DNA from: Buchnera aphidicola (Cinara kochiana kochiana)
Lineage (GTDB): Bacteria > Pseudomonadota > Gammaproteobacteria > Enterobacterales > Enterobacteriaceae
Direction of reading: 5' to 3'
Assembly: GCF_900698905.1 (NCBI RefSeq)
Contig: NZ_LR217707.1
Coordinates: 248,001-312,000, forward strand
Length of the DNA stretch: 64,000 nucleotides
Position numbers and translations under genes: made by a program. Shown here one piece after another: positions 9,196-17,643 of the stretch (position 1 is the first letter of the stretch; every line of letters begins with the position of its first letter). The notes beneath the pieces are model-generated. The model had not been told where the DNA came from, ran no database searches, and saw only the letters and a program-made list of their open reading frames with translations.

Positions 9196-9843
9196 CTAGA
9201 TATTAGAATTCTTGATTTTAATATGAGGATATAATTTCCATGATATTCCTACATTTATATTATTTAATAAACTATTCAAACTTTTAAAATTTACTTGATT
9301 TAATTTTTTATTGATATTAACGTGCACATCACAATGTACATATTGATTTATTAAATATTCCATACCAACAGAAAAAATTGGATAAAACTGTTTATATTTT
9401 TGTAACATAAAAATATCTGTTAATTTGTTATTATTTATTTCAGCCGTTAATTGAGCTCCAATTTTAGTATAAACATTAATCTTATCTTTAATTGGATGAA
9501 TAATATTCGCAGCATATTCTATGTTAGAAAAATATGTACTGAATGTATTATGCTTAATATCTTTAATAACATTTTCCAATATATTAGATTTTAACTCTAT
9601 ATTGAAATGAGGATTAAACTGATATTTTGAAAAAATACCAGGACGTAGTGCAATAATACCTTGTATTATATTATTATAATTCAAATAATCTAAATTCTTG
9701 TATTTATTATATAATTTTATTGGATGCAATGCATGACATTGAATTCCAAAATTCCATTTTCCTGACCTAGATATAGATTTTGCATGAGCTGTTGAAAAGA
9801 AACTAGTTACAAACAAAATACATATAATAGCAAATTTTTTCAT
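9196..9843 (-). CDS. ompA: OmpA-like outer-membrane beta-barrel protein, barrel only
   Basis: A 215-aa protein with a clear Sec signal peptide: MKKF, a hydrophobic core to about residue 18, then an AHA-type cleavage site near 20-21. The rest alternates polar and non-polar residues as amphipathic beta strands. It ends with a strand VGISWKLYP that resembles the last strand of the OmpA eight-stranded barrel. Its place between the tRNA cluster and the flagellar locus agrees with my recollection of Buchnera ompA. The periplasmic peptidoglycan-binding domain of E. coli OmpA (about 150 residues) is absent. The ATG at 9843 is preferred because GGA precedes it at good spacing; the ATG at 9849 abuts that site. 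Assignment rests on architecture and context. Confidence 0.65.
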   Translation of the reverse strand: MKKFAIICILFVTSFFSTAHAKSISRSGKWNFGIQCHALHPIKLYNKYKNLDYLNYNNIIQGIIALRPGIFSKYQFNPHFNIELKSNILENVIKDIKHNTFSTYFSNIEYAANIIHPIKDKINVYTKIGAQLTAEINNNKLTDIFMLQKYKQFYPIFSVGMEYLINQYVHCDVHVNINKKLNQVNFKSLNSLLNNINVGISWKLYPHIKIKNSNI

Positions 9844-11043
9844 ATACATTCCATTCTTTTATGTAAAAGTATAAAAATAATTCATATGCCTTAATGTCAT
9901 TGACATGAATTATCAAATCAATAAACAATATTCATAATATTAAAATAATTAAATTTTAATTATATAAAAATTATATAATTTTTTAATACATTGTAATTAT
10001 ATTAATAGGATTATTAATCATAAAAAAATAATGTTGTATTATAATTAATGATAATATTAATACAGTTGAATAACATTAATAATATTATTTTTAATTAAAA
10101 TGTTTAATATACTTATCAAGAATAATTAAACATAATTATAATTTCAACGATGTAATTATAAATTACCGTATAATTAATATTATAATTTATCACTCAATAG
10201 ATTTCATTAGTTAATTATTATAACAGCATTAATATTATAAAATAAAATTTATAAAAATAAAAATAATAAAATATTTAAATTGTAATAATAATTACAATTA
10301 TAATATAATAGTAAAAATATATTTATATCCTAAAAATAAAATAAAATAGTTATTAAAAATAATTAATATTAATAATTTAAAAATTTATAAATTAAATAAA
10401 AAAGTTAATATTTTAGTTAATTATTTAAATATTTTGAAAATTAATGTACATACTATTATTGTGTTCAAAATAAGAATATAAAAGATATATTTTTTAAAAA
10501 ATTTATATATATTGTATATATATACATATATATAAATTTAAATATGTAACATACAAATATTACCTGCTTTATTATATCATACATATAATAAGATTTATTT
10601 ATTTCAAATAAAAATAAATAACTAAATTATTTGTACAATATAAAAATATTGATACACATAAAAATTAAATATTTTAATATATAAATTTTATTAAAAATTG
10701 AATTTTATATGGTATATATATATTAATAAATATTCAATATTTGTATATTAAAAAAACAATAATTTATATTTTTAATAAAAAAACATTAAATAAATATTAA
10801 ATTTATTAATAAATTTAATATTTATATGGTATAATTATTAATCAATATAAAAATATATTTTAATTAAAAATATATTTGATATATTATTGTTAATATATAT
10901 ATTTTTAATTTTATTTATTATTTAAAATTAAAAGTAAAAATTTTAGTAACATTAATAAATAATTAATTAATTTAATTATTACTATATCTTAATATTTTTA
11001 TAGATTAATAAAAATATTATATCTTTAAAAAACGGAGATTTCG
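9844..11043. other. 1.2-kb gene desert at the position of the flagellar flg cluster
   Basis: About 1,200 bp of almost pure A/T with no recognisable reading frame. Related Buchnera genomes carry flgN and flgA-E here. Since flgF follows directly, this stretch is probably the fully eroded remains of those genes plus the upstream regions of ompA and flgF. Confidence 0.6.
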
Positions 11044-11745
11044 ATGAAAACTACAATACATTCAACTACTATTTTAAAAGACAAAAATATAATAAGCAAA
11101 AAAACTATAAATAAGAAAAAAAATGACCAAGTAAATACAGATTTTAACAAACAATATATATATAACATTAAAGTATTATCTGACGCTAGAAAAATAATAA
11201 AAAAACAAGATATAGAATCCGATTCTATACATATTCGACCATCTAATATCGATTCTTCTTCTATTAATACAGAAGATACAGAAACTGGTTGGTTTTCAGT
11301 ATTAGATGATCAAGGTTATGAAAGATTTATACGTGATGGTCATGTAACTATAAACGAAAATAGAGAAGTGGCTATGGACAACTATACCGCACTAAACAAT
11401 CACGACCAACCAATTGTTGTTCCTAAAAATCAAAAAATACTTATAAAAGCTGGCGGAGTAATTGTAATAAAAGAAGATATTCATAAAAAAGGTCATGAAC
11501 CAGTATTTTTAGGACAATTAAAATCTACATCATTAAGTGATGACGATGTAATAGCACGTCATGACAGCAAAATGTATGATTTAAATGCATCAGGGTTAGA
11601 AAAATATAAAAAAAATGATTTAAAACTTAAATCTAAGGATATGTCAAGGGATATGTTGATTAAAAATTACAAAAAAACAACAACCAAATTAATAAATGCA
11701 ATAAATATAATTCGATTGATTGAATCAGATATGGCGATAGATTAA
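11044..11745 (+). CDS. flgF: Divergent flagellar basal-body rod protein, probably FlgF
   Basis: A 233-aa protein whose middle (about residues 80-180) follows the FlgF core: a TGWFSVLDDQGYERFIRDGH segment corresponds to the family's DGWLAVQ-DGSEGYTRNG, then QPIVVPKNQKILIKAGG and LGQLKS, like PIAVPEGAEITIAADG and VGRLKL. The usual N-terminal rod motif (ASNLANASTPGFR) is not recognisable; it is replaced by a Lys/Asn/Ser-rich stretch. The C-terminal polymerisation helix is also degenerate. The start is convincing: ACGGAG lies just upstream of the ATG. A strong hairpin terminator follows at 11757. No other flg gene surrounds it. It could be another rod protein such as FlgG, but FlgF fits best. Confidence 0.62.
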   Translation: MKTTIHSTTILKDKNIISKKTINKKKNDQVNTDFNKQYIYNIKVLSDARKIIKKQDIESDSIHIRPSNIDSSSINTEDTETGWFSVLDDQGYERFIRDGHVTINENREVAMDNYTALNNHDQPIVVPKNQKILIKAGGVIVIKEDIHKKGHEPVFLGQLKSTSLSDDDVIARHDSKMYDLNASGLEKYKKNDLKLKSKDMSRDMLIKNYKKTTTKLINAINIIRLIESDMAID

Positions 11746-11756
11746 AGCATTAATTG

Positions 11757-11783
11757 TAGAAACTGGATTTCAACCAGTTTCTA
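11757..11783 (+). terminator. Intrinsic terminator after flgF
   Basis: A perfect 10-bp stem (TAGAAACTGG / CCAGTTTCTA) with a 7-nt loop, followed by TTTATATA, beginning 12 bp after the flgF stop. Its GC content stands out from the surroundings. Confidence 0.75.
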
Positions 11784-11885
11784 TTTATATAGTATTTTGT
11801 TAAATATTAATTTAATTGTTAATTAAAATAAAAATAAAATATTTATTTTTTATAATATTACAAACATTTTATATATATAACTACA

Positions 11886-11923
11886 TTATTTACGTCGTTA
11901 ATATATTAACGACGTAAATAATT
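11886..11923. repeat. 38-bp perfect palindrome
   Basis: Every base from 11886 to 11923 pairs with its mirror partner around the axis between 11904 and 11905. The arms contain the relatively GC-rich core TTTACGTCGTTAATA. It lies between the flgF terminator and rluC. As RNA it would fold into a hairpin on either strand, which fits a bidirectional terminator between the former convergent flg and rne transcription units. Confidence 0.85.
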
Positions 11924-12338
11924 ATCAATCCAGATTATTTCATTAATTATTAATATAATTTATTAAAAAATAAAATTTTTTATAAAAAATATATATTTAT
12001 AAAAATAAACATATTACTAAAATTAAATTCATATATTTAAATTTAATTTAAAGTTATTTTTATAAAAATTTATTCTATTAATACTTATAAAAAATTAACT
12101 TAAAATAATTAAATTAAACAATAATTATAAAAAATTTTAATAAAAATTATTACAATTATTTATAAGATTATATAGATAAAATATCTAATAAACTATTTAT
12201 TAATAATATCTCTGTTATTTAATTGCTTTATAAATAAAATTATATAAAAATATCATTAAATACTAATAAATCAATAGATTTACCAAAAATAATATATAAT
12301 TATATATATTAAATAATTTTTATTATAAAGATTAATAT
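11924..12338. other. Gene-free spacer upstream of rluC (usual site of rne)
   Basis: About 415 bp of A/T-rich DNA with no gene. In E. coli rne lies next to rluC and is divergent from it. No trace of RNase E coding sequence is visible here. Confidence 0.55.
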
Positions 12339-13288
12339 ATGAACATTATAAACTCTATAAATACATCTATTGTAATTACAAAAAATATGTCAGAACAAAG
12401 AATTGATAATTTTTTATTTAAATCTTTAAAAAATCTACCAAAAAGTATGATATATCGTAGTTTAAGAATCGGAAAAATAAAAATTAATAAAAAAAAAGTA
12501 CATCCTTACTATAAATTAAAAGTTAATGACTGCATTACACTATATTCTATTTCAGTAGAAGTAAAAAAAAAAATATTTTTTTAAAAAAATCAGTAGTTAA
12601 TCTGTTTTTAAAAAATATTTTATTTGAAGATAAATATTTAATTATCTTTAATAAACCACACGGAATTGCTGTGCACGGGGGTAGTGGAATTAATTACGGA
12701 GTAATAGAAATATTTCGAAATATCCGTAAAGAATTAACATATTTAGAACTTATTCATCGCATTGATAAAGAAACATCTGGCATATTAATGCTCGCAAAAA
12801 AACGATCTATATTAAAAATAATGCATGAAAAATTACGAAATAAAACAATACATAAAGAATATTTAGCATTATTGCACGGTCATTGGAATAAAAAAAATAC
12901 TACTATTAATCTTCCATTACTAAAAAAAAAAGGTATAAATCAAAAAAAAAAAGTATGTATTCATAAAAACGGAAAATCCGCAATAACTAAATTTAAAGTA
13001 CGTCAATATTTTTATAATACTACTTTAATATCTATTGTCCCTATAACAGGTAGAACACATCAAATTCGAGTACACACATCACAATTTGGACATCCTATTA
13101 TTTTTGATCAAAAATACGGAAATCATAAAATAGAAAAAAAAATAATTAATAAAAAAAATAATAGATTACTCTTACATGCTTATAAAATTTTATTCTTTCA
13201 TCCTAAAAACAATAAAAAAATTTTTATAACAGCACCATTAGATGATCAATTTAAAAATTTATTAAAAATTTTTTCAAAAAAAAAATAA
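12339..13288 (+). pseudogene. rluC: 23S rRNA pseudouridine synthase RluC, frameshifted in a poly(A) tract
   Basis: RluC makes pseudouridines 955, 2504 and 2580 in 23S rRNA. The first frame (12339-12584) encodes the S4 RNA-binding domain (SEQRIDNFLFKSLKNLPKSM) and stops at 12582. The catalytic domain continues in another frame from about 12575 to 13288, with the catalytic-aspartate motif HRIDKETSGILML and the GRTHQIRVHTS motif intact. The break lies at a run of 11 A (12563-12573). One extra A would join both parts into a protein of normal length (316 codons), with no other lesion. This is either a sequencing indel, a recent pseudogene, or a gene rescued by slippage at the A tract. Confidence 0.88.
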
Positions 13289-13399
13289 ATTCTATAATTT
13301 TAAATTTAAAAAACATTATATTTTATTAAAAATAATTAAAAATATTAAAAAATATTTTTATAAAAATAAAATTATTATTAATTAAATGAAGGAAAAAAA

Positions 13400-13588
13400 A
13401 TGGCAGTACAAAAAAGCAAACCTAGCCGATCTAAAAGAGGTATGAGACGATCTCATGATCATGTTTATAAAAACAAAATTTCTATCGAAAGAACCTCTAA
13501 AGAATTACATATTCGACATCATGTTACACAAAAAGGTTTTTATAAGGGTAAAAAAACATTTTTATTTTATAAAAAATCCGAACAATAA
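13400..13588 (+). CDS. rpmF: 50S ribosomal protein L32
   Basis: The N-terminus [20 protein letters not shown] is the L32 signature. The length is 62 aa, against 57 in E. coli, with a slightly extended C-terminus. AAGGA at about 13389 lies upstream of the ATG. It occupies its usual place between rluC and the fatty-acid genes; plsX and fabH, which separate rpmF and fabD in E. coli, are absent. Confidence 0.96.
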   Translation: MAVQKSKPSRSKRGMRRSHDHVYKNKISIERTSKELHIRHHVTQKGFYKGKKTFLFYKKSEQ

Positions 13589-13792
13589 TATTTTAAAAAA
13601 ATTTATATATATTGAATATATTCAATTTTTAATATTTATTATTATAGAAGATAATCACAAAATTCATGATGATATCAATAAATAATAACATTATTATTAT
13701 GTCATTTTTAATAATTAAATTAATAATATTAATAATAAAAATATTGTTCTATGTACAATATAGTATATAGAGCAAAACGGTAATCTTAATTT

Positions 13793-14761
13793 ATGCATAA
13801 AATTTCATTAATTTTTCCCGGATATGGACTACATAATATAGAATTTTTAAAATCATTTATTAAGAATCACATTACTATCAAAAATACATTTAATGAAGCT
13901 TCAGATATATTGCATGATAATATTTATTATAATTGTTTTAAAAAAAAAAATAATTCTATTTATTTAAATAAAAATATGTACTTATTAACCTTTATTTCAT
14001 CTATAGCAATATATAGATTATTAAGTCAAGAAATATCCATTAAACCTACAATTATAGCGGGACATAGCTTAGGACAATATTCTGCTCTTGTATGTAATGG
14101 TAATATATTGTTTCAAGAAGCATTAAAATTTATTAAAATACGTAATAAAATTATGTTATTAGCTGTTAAAAATGTAAAAATATTAACATTAGTTATTATT
14201 GGACTAAACTACATTTTAGTTAAAAAAATTTGTTCATTAATTTCTACTAAAAAAAAAGTATTTATTTCAATTATAAATTCAAATGAACAAGTAGTAATTA
14301 CAGGAAATTATTCTGCTGTTTATAGTGCTGGTTTAATATTTAAAAAACAACTACATGTGAAAGTAATCCGATTACCCATGTTAATTACACCACATTGCCT
14401 ATTAATGAAAAACCATAAAAAAAAATTTTCTCATTATTTAAATAAAATAACAATTTTAAAAGGAAATTATCCAATTATTAGCAATCATAAAGCTACTATA
14501 TTATATTCCAAAAAAGATATATATTGTTCATTAGTTAAACAATTATATAAAACAATACAATGGGAGAAAAGTATAATAAAAATTATTTCCATGGGAGTAA
14601 ACCTTTTTATTGAAATAGGTCCGGGACAAATATTAACTAATTTAAATAAAAAATATTTAAATATCTCATCATATTCTACTAACAGTGATCAAAAACTATC
14701 ATTAGTTATGGATATACTTAAAAATTATGAAAAAAAAAATTGCTTTAGTAACAGGAGCTAA
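13793..14761 (+). CDS. fabD: Malonyl-CoA:ACP transacylase FabD
   Basis: Transfers malonyl from CoA to acyl carrier protein for fatty-acid synthesis. The nucleophile elbow GHSLGQYSALV is intact (serine near residue 93), and the second catalytic region appears as ITPHCLLMK with its histidine. The N-terminal FPGQGSQ motif is altered to FPGYGLHN. The length is 322 aa, against 309 in E. coli. The excess comes from the C-terminus, which runs 35 bp into fabG in another frame; family homology ends at about the fabG start. A GTAATC stretch is the only weak ribosome site. It is first in a fabD-fabG-acpP-holB-tatD string. Confidence 0.9.
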   Translation: MHKISLIFPGYGLHNIEFLKSFIKNHITIKNTFNEASDILHDNIYYNCFKKKNNSIYLNKNMYLLTFISSIAIYRLLSQEISIKPTIIAGHSLGQYSALVCNGNILFQEALKFIKIRNKIMLLAVKNVKILTLVIIGLNYILVKKICSLISTKKKVFISIINSNEQVVITGNYSAVYSAGLIFKKQLHVKVIRLPMLITPHCLLMKNHKKKFSHYLNKITILKGNYPIISNHKATILYSKKDIYCSLVKQLYKTIQWEKSIIKIISMGVNLFIEIGPGQILTNLNKKYLNISSYSTNSDQKLSLVMDILKNYEKKNCFSNRS

Positions 14762-15464
14762 TAAAGGTATTGGTAAAAAAATTTCATTAGAATTAGCAAA
14801 TTTAGGAATATATGTAATAGGTACAGCTACTACTGAAATAGGAATAAATAAAATAAAAAAAATATTAAAAAACAAAGGAATCGGTATACTAATAAATTTT
14901 ATTGATATACCCGCAACAAAAAAAAAAATTAAAAAATTAATCAGTAAATATAAAATTATTGACATATTTGTGCATAACGCAGGTATTATCAATGATAATT
15001 TACTAATAACAATGCCAGATATAAAATGGAATACTGTTATTGATATTAATTTATCTACAATATTTCATATAACTAAAATTATTATACCGCCTATGATGAA
15101 ACAAAAATACGGGCGTATTATCGTAATTAGCTCTGTTATAGCATGTATCGGACAAAAAGGACAGACAAATTATGCTGCATCAAAATCTGGATTAATTGGA
15201 TTTTCTAAATCTTTAGCATTAGAAGTAGCATCACAAGGCATTACTGTTAATTTAGTGTCCCCCGGATATATAATAACTGATATGACAAAAAAAATATTAT
15301 CTTTACAAAAAAACAAAATCATCAAAAAAATACCCATGAAAAGATGTGGAACACCTCAAGATATTGCATATGTAGTATCTTTTTTATCATCAGAACGATC
15401 ATCATATATAACTGGTCAAAATATTCATGTTAATGGAGGAATGTATATTGACCTTGCCACATAA
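14727..15464 (+). CDS. fabG: 3-oxoacyl-ACP reductase FabG
   Basis: An NADPH-dependent short-chain dehydrogenase that reduces 3-ketoacyl-ACP. It shows the cofactor motif TGANKGIG (residues 9-16), the catalytic serine in VISSV and the YAASK catalytic motif, and it ends with HVNGGMYID, typical of FabG. The length is 245 aa, against 244 in E. coli. The usual NNAG motif reads VHNAG. The start lies inside the 3' end of fabD with no own Shine-Dalgarno, suggesting translational coupling. Confidence 0.95.
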   Translation: MKKKIALVTGANKGIGKKISLELANLGIYVIGTATTEIGINKIKKILKNKGIGILINFIDIPATKKKIKKLISKYKIIDIFVHNAGIINDNLLITMPDIKWNTVIDINLSTIFHITKIIIPPMMKQKYGRIIVISSVIACIGQKGQTNYAASKSGLIGFSKSLALEVASQGITVNLVSPGYIITDMTKKILSLQKNKIIKKIPMKRCGTPQDIAYVVSFLSSERSSYITGQNIHVNGGMYIDLAT

Positions 15465-15540
15465 AATTATTAATATACATAAATAAACTATTTCAATTAA
15501 AATTATTATTATTTTTATTAACTAAAATAGAGATTATTAT

Positions 15541-15786
15541 ATGAATAATATCATTAATCGCATAAAAAAAATTATTAAAAATCAATTCAAAGAAAAAAAA
15601 ACAAATATTTCATTAAATAGCGAATTTAAAAAAGATTTACAAGCAGATTCATTGGATTTTATAGAACTGATTATGTTATTAGAGGAAGAGTTAAAAATTG
15701 AATTATTTGATATGGAAACAGAAAAAATAAAATCTGTACAAGATCTTATCACGTTTATTATGCAAAAATTTAACAAGAAAAAATAA
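15541..15786 (+). CDS. acpP: Acyl carrier protein
   Basis: 81-aa ACP (78 in E. coli) with the phosphopantetheine attachment motif ADSLDFIEL (Ser37) followed by the acidic helix LLEEELKIELFDMETEKI. It is more basic at both ends than E. coli ACP. AGAG lies 10 bp upstream of the ATG. It carries growing acyl chains for FabD and FabG encoded just upstream. fabF, mltG and tmk, which lie between acpP and holB in E. coli, are missing; only 12 bp separate acpP from holB. Confidence 0.96.
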   Translation: MNNIINRIKKIIKNQFKEKKTNISLNSEFKKDLQADSLDFIELIMLLEEELKIELFDMETEKIKSVQDLITFIMQKFNKKK

Positions 15787-15798
15787 TATTTTATATAT

Positions 15799-16779
15799 AT
15801 GAATATATATCCTTGGATAATACATCAATATAAAGATTTAATTAATAAATATGATAAAAATAAACTACATCCAATAATTTTAATACAATCAATAATTGGT
15901 GTTGGAACTTCACAATTAATTTTAAATATATCCAAATGGATATTATGTTCTAATAAAAATAGATACGCTCATTGTAATAATTGTCAATCATGTTTATTAT
16001 TTAATCAAAAAAATCATCCCGATTTTTATAATTCTTATAGTATTCCTAAAAATAAATATATTGGTATAAATATAATTCGCAAAATTATCGAAAATATATA
16101 CAAAACATCCCAACAAGGAGGAACAAAAATAGTATATTTTCCTAATATTAATATTTTTACTACTGAATCAAATAATGCTTTGTTAAAAACTTTGGAGGAA
16201 CCTCCAAAAAATACTATATTTTTTTTACGTACTACAAATATTACAAAAATTATTCAAACTATTAAAAGTAGATCTACTCTTTATTATATTGGTTATCCTA
16301 AAGAAATAATATCTATAAAATGGTTAAAAAAAAAAAACCAGTATTACTCTTATGTACAATTATTAACAGCGTTACGTATTAATAATAATTCTCCAATATC
16401 TACACATAAATTTTTAAATAATCATGCATTTAAAAAAAGAAACATATTTATGCAAGAAGTTTATAAATTTGTTAATAACAAAAACAATAAACTATTAAAT
16501 ATAGCGCTTCAATATGATTCATTTATAATAACAAAATATATTTGTTACTTACTATTAGACGTAATAAAATATCGAATATGTAAAAAATATAAAATTAAAA
16601 ATTTAGATCAAATACAATTAATCAAAAAAATTGCTAATATTACTAATAACCAAATATTGATAAATAATTTAATTGCCTGGACTCAATATACGCAAATATT
16701 ATCTAATTCATATAAAATTGATAAAAAATTAATATTTATAGAGCTTATTTTGTCTTGGATGAACACACTATGTATTTAA
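15799..16779 (+). CDS. holB: DNA polymerase III delta-prime subunit
   Basis: Clamp-loader subunit of the replicative polymerase. It keeps the zinc-module cysteines (HCNNCQSC, about residues 56-63), the NALLKTLEEPPKNTIFFL block and the SRSTLY region typical of delta-prime. The degenerate P-loop (IIGVGTSQL) is expected because delta-prime does not bind ATP. The length is 326 aa, against 334 in E. coli. The C-terminal half is poorly conserved. It contains an in-frame run of 12 A at 16326-16337. Confidence 0.9.
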   Translation: MNIYPWIIHQYKDLINKYDKNKLHPIILIQSIIGVGTSQLILNISKWILCSNKNRYAHCNNCQSCLLFNQKNHPDFYNSYSIPKNKYIGINIIRKIIENIYKTSQQGGTKIVYFPNINIFTTESNNALLKTLEEPPKNTIFFLRTTNITKIIQTIKSRSTLYYIGYPKEIISIKWLKKKNQYYSYVQLLTALRINNNSPISTHKFLNNHAFKKRNIFMQEVYKFVNNKNNKLLNIALQYDSFIITKYICYLLLDVIKYRICKKYKIKNLDQIQLIKKIANITNNQILINNLIAWTQYTQILSNSYKIDKKLIFIELILSWMNTLCI

Positions 16780-16810
16780 TATATAGTTTTAACAAAAATA
16801 AGGATATCAA

Positions 16811-17620
16811 ATGTTCTTAATTGACACTCATTGCCATATTAATTGCTTAAATTATAATAATCAATCACTAAAATTAAATTCTATATTAAAAAAAGCTTAC
16901 AAAAAAAATATAAAACTGTTTTTATCTATTTCTACCTCTATACAAGATTTTTATCATTTATATAAACATACATATTCATATAAAAATATATTATTATCAT
17001 GCGGATTACATCCTAATTATAAACATACTGATAATGATTTAAAAATTATGAAATCATTAGTAAAAAACGATAAAGTTATTGCTGTAGGAGAAACAGGATT
17101 AGATTTTTATAAAAATAAACAAAAAAAAAAAGAACAAATAAAATTATTTGAATACCACATATACATATCTAATAAAATAAAAAAACCTATTATTATTCAT
17201 AATAGACAAGCTGATAATGAAATATTGAGCATACTTAATACTAATAAAAATAAATTATGTTCCGGAATAATACATTCTTTTACAGGTAATATAGATTTAG
17301 CAAGAAAATTACTAAATATGGGATTTTATATATCATTTTCTGGAATTATTACTTTTAAAAAATCAAATAATTTAAGATCAATATTAAAATTTATACCATT
17401 AAATAGATTATGTATAGAAACGGACTCTCCATATTTATCTCCTGAACCATATCGCGGAATACCAAATCAACCGTATTTATTATATTATATCGCTAAAAAT
17501 ATCCAAAAATGTCTCAAAATAGATTTTTTAAAATTTACTCATATATTAAATAAAAATTTTTTTACACTTTTTAAAATTAATAAAAATATATATAATATAA
17601 TAAATTTTAATGATTATTAA
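16811..17620 (+). CDS. ycfH: TatD/YcfH-family metal-dependent hydrolase
   Basis: 269-aa TIM-barrel hydrolase (265 in E. coli YcfH). Metal ligands are visible: DTHCHIN at residues 5-11, the GETGLDFY glutamate near 98, HNR and HSFTGN histidines, and ETDSPYLSP near the C-terminus. Family members act as 3'-5' DNA exonucleases or D-aminoacyl-tRNA deacylases; the role here is unproven. AAGGATAT precedes the ATG. Its position after holB matches E. coli. ptsG, the next gene there, is absent, and asnS follows convergently after 23 bp. Confidence 0.92.
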   Translation: MFLIDTHCHINCLNYNNQSLKLNSILKKAYKKNIKLFLSISTSIQDFYHLYKHTYSYKNILLSCGLHPNYKHTDNDLKIMKSLVKNDKVIAVGETGLDFYKNKQKKKEQIKLFEYHIYISNKIKKPIIIHNRQADNEILSILNTNKNKLCSGIIHSFTGNIDLARKLLNMGFYISFSGIITFKKSNNLRSILKFIPLNRLCIETDSPYLSPEPYRGIPNQPYLLYYIAKNIQKCLKIDFLKFTHILNKNFFTLFKINKNIYNIINFNDY

Positions 17621-17643
17621 TTTTTTACTAATTAAATAATCAT

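Noticed and set aside
13455-13685. 76-aa ORF overlapping rpmF
   Set aside because: Alternative frame of L32 with no homology and low-complexity content.
14702-14992. 96-aa hydrophobic minus-strand ORF opposite fabG
   Set aside because: Shadow of a Lys/Ile-rich coding strand; antisense frames of such genes look hydrophobic.
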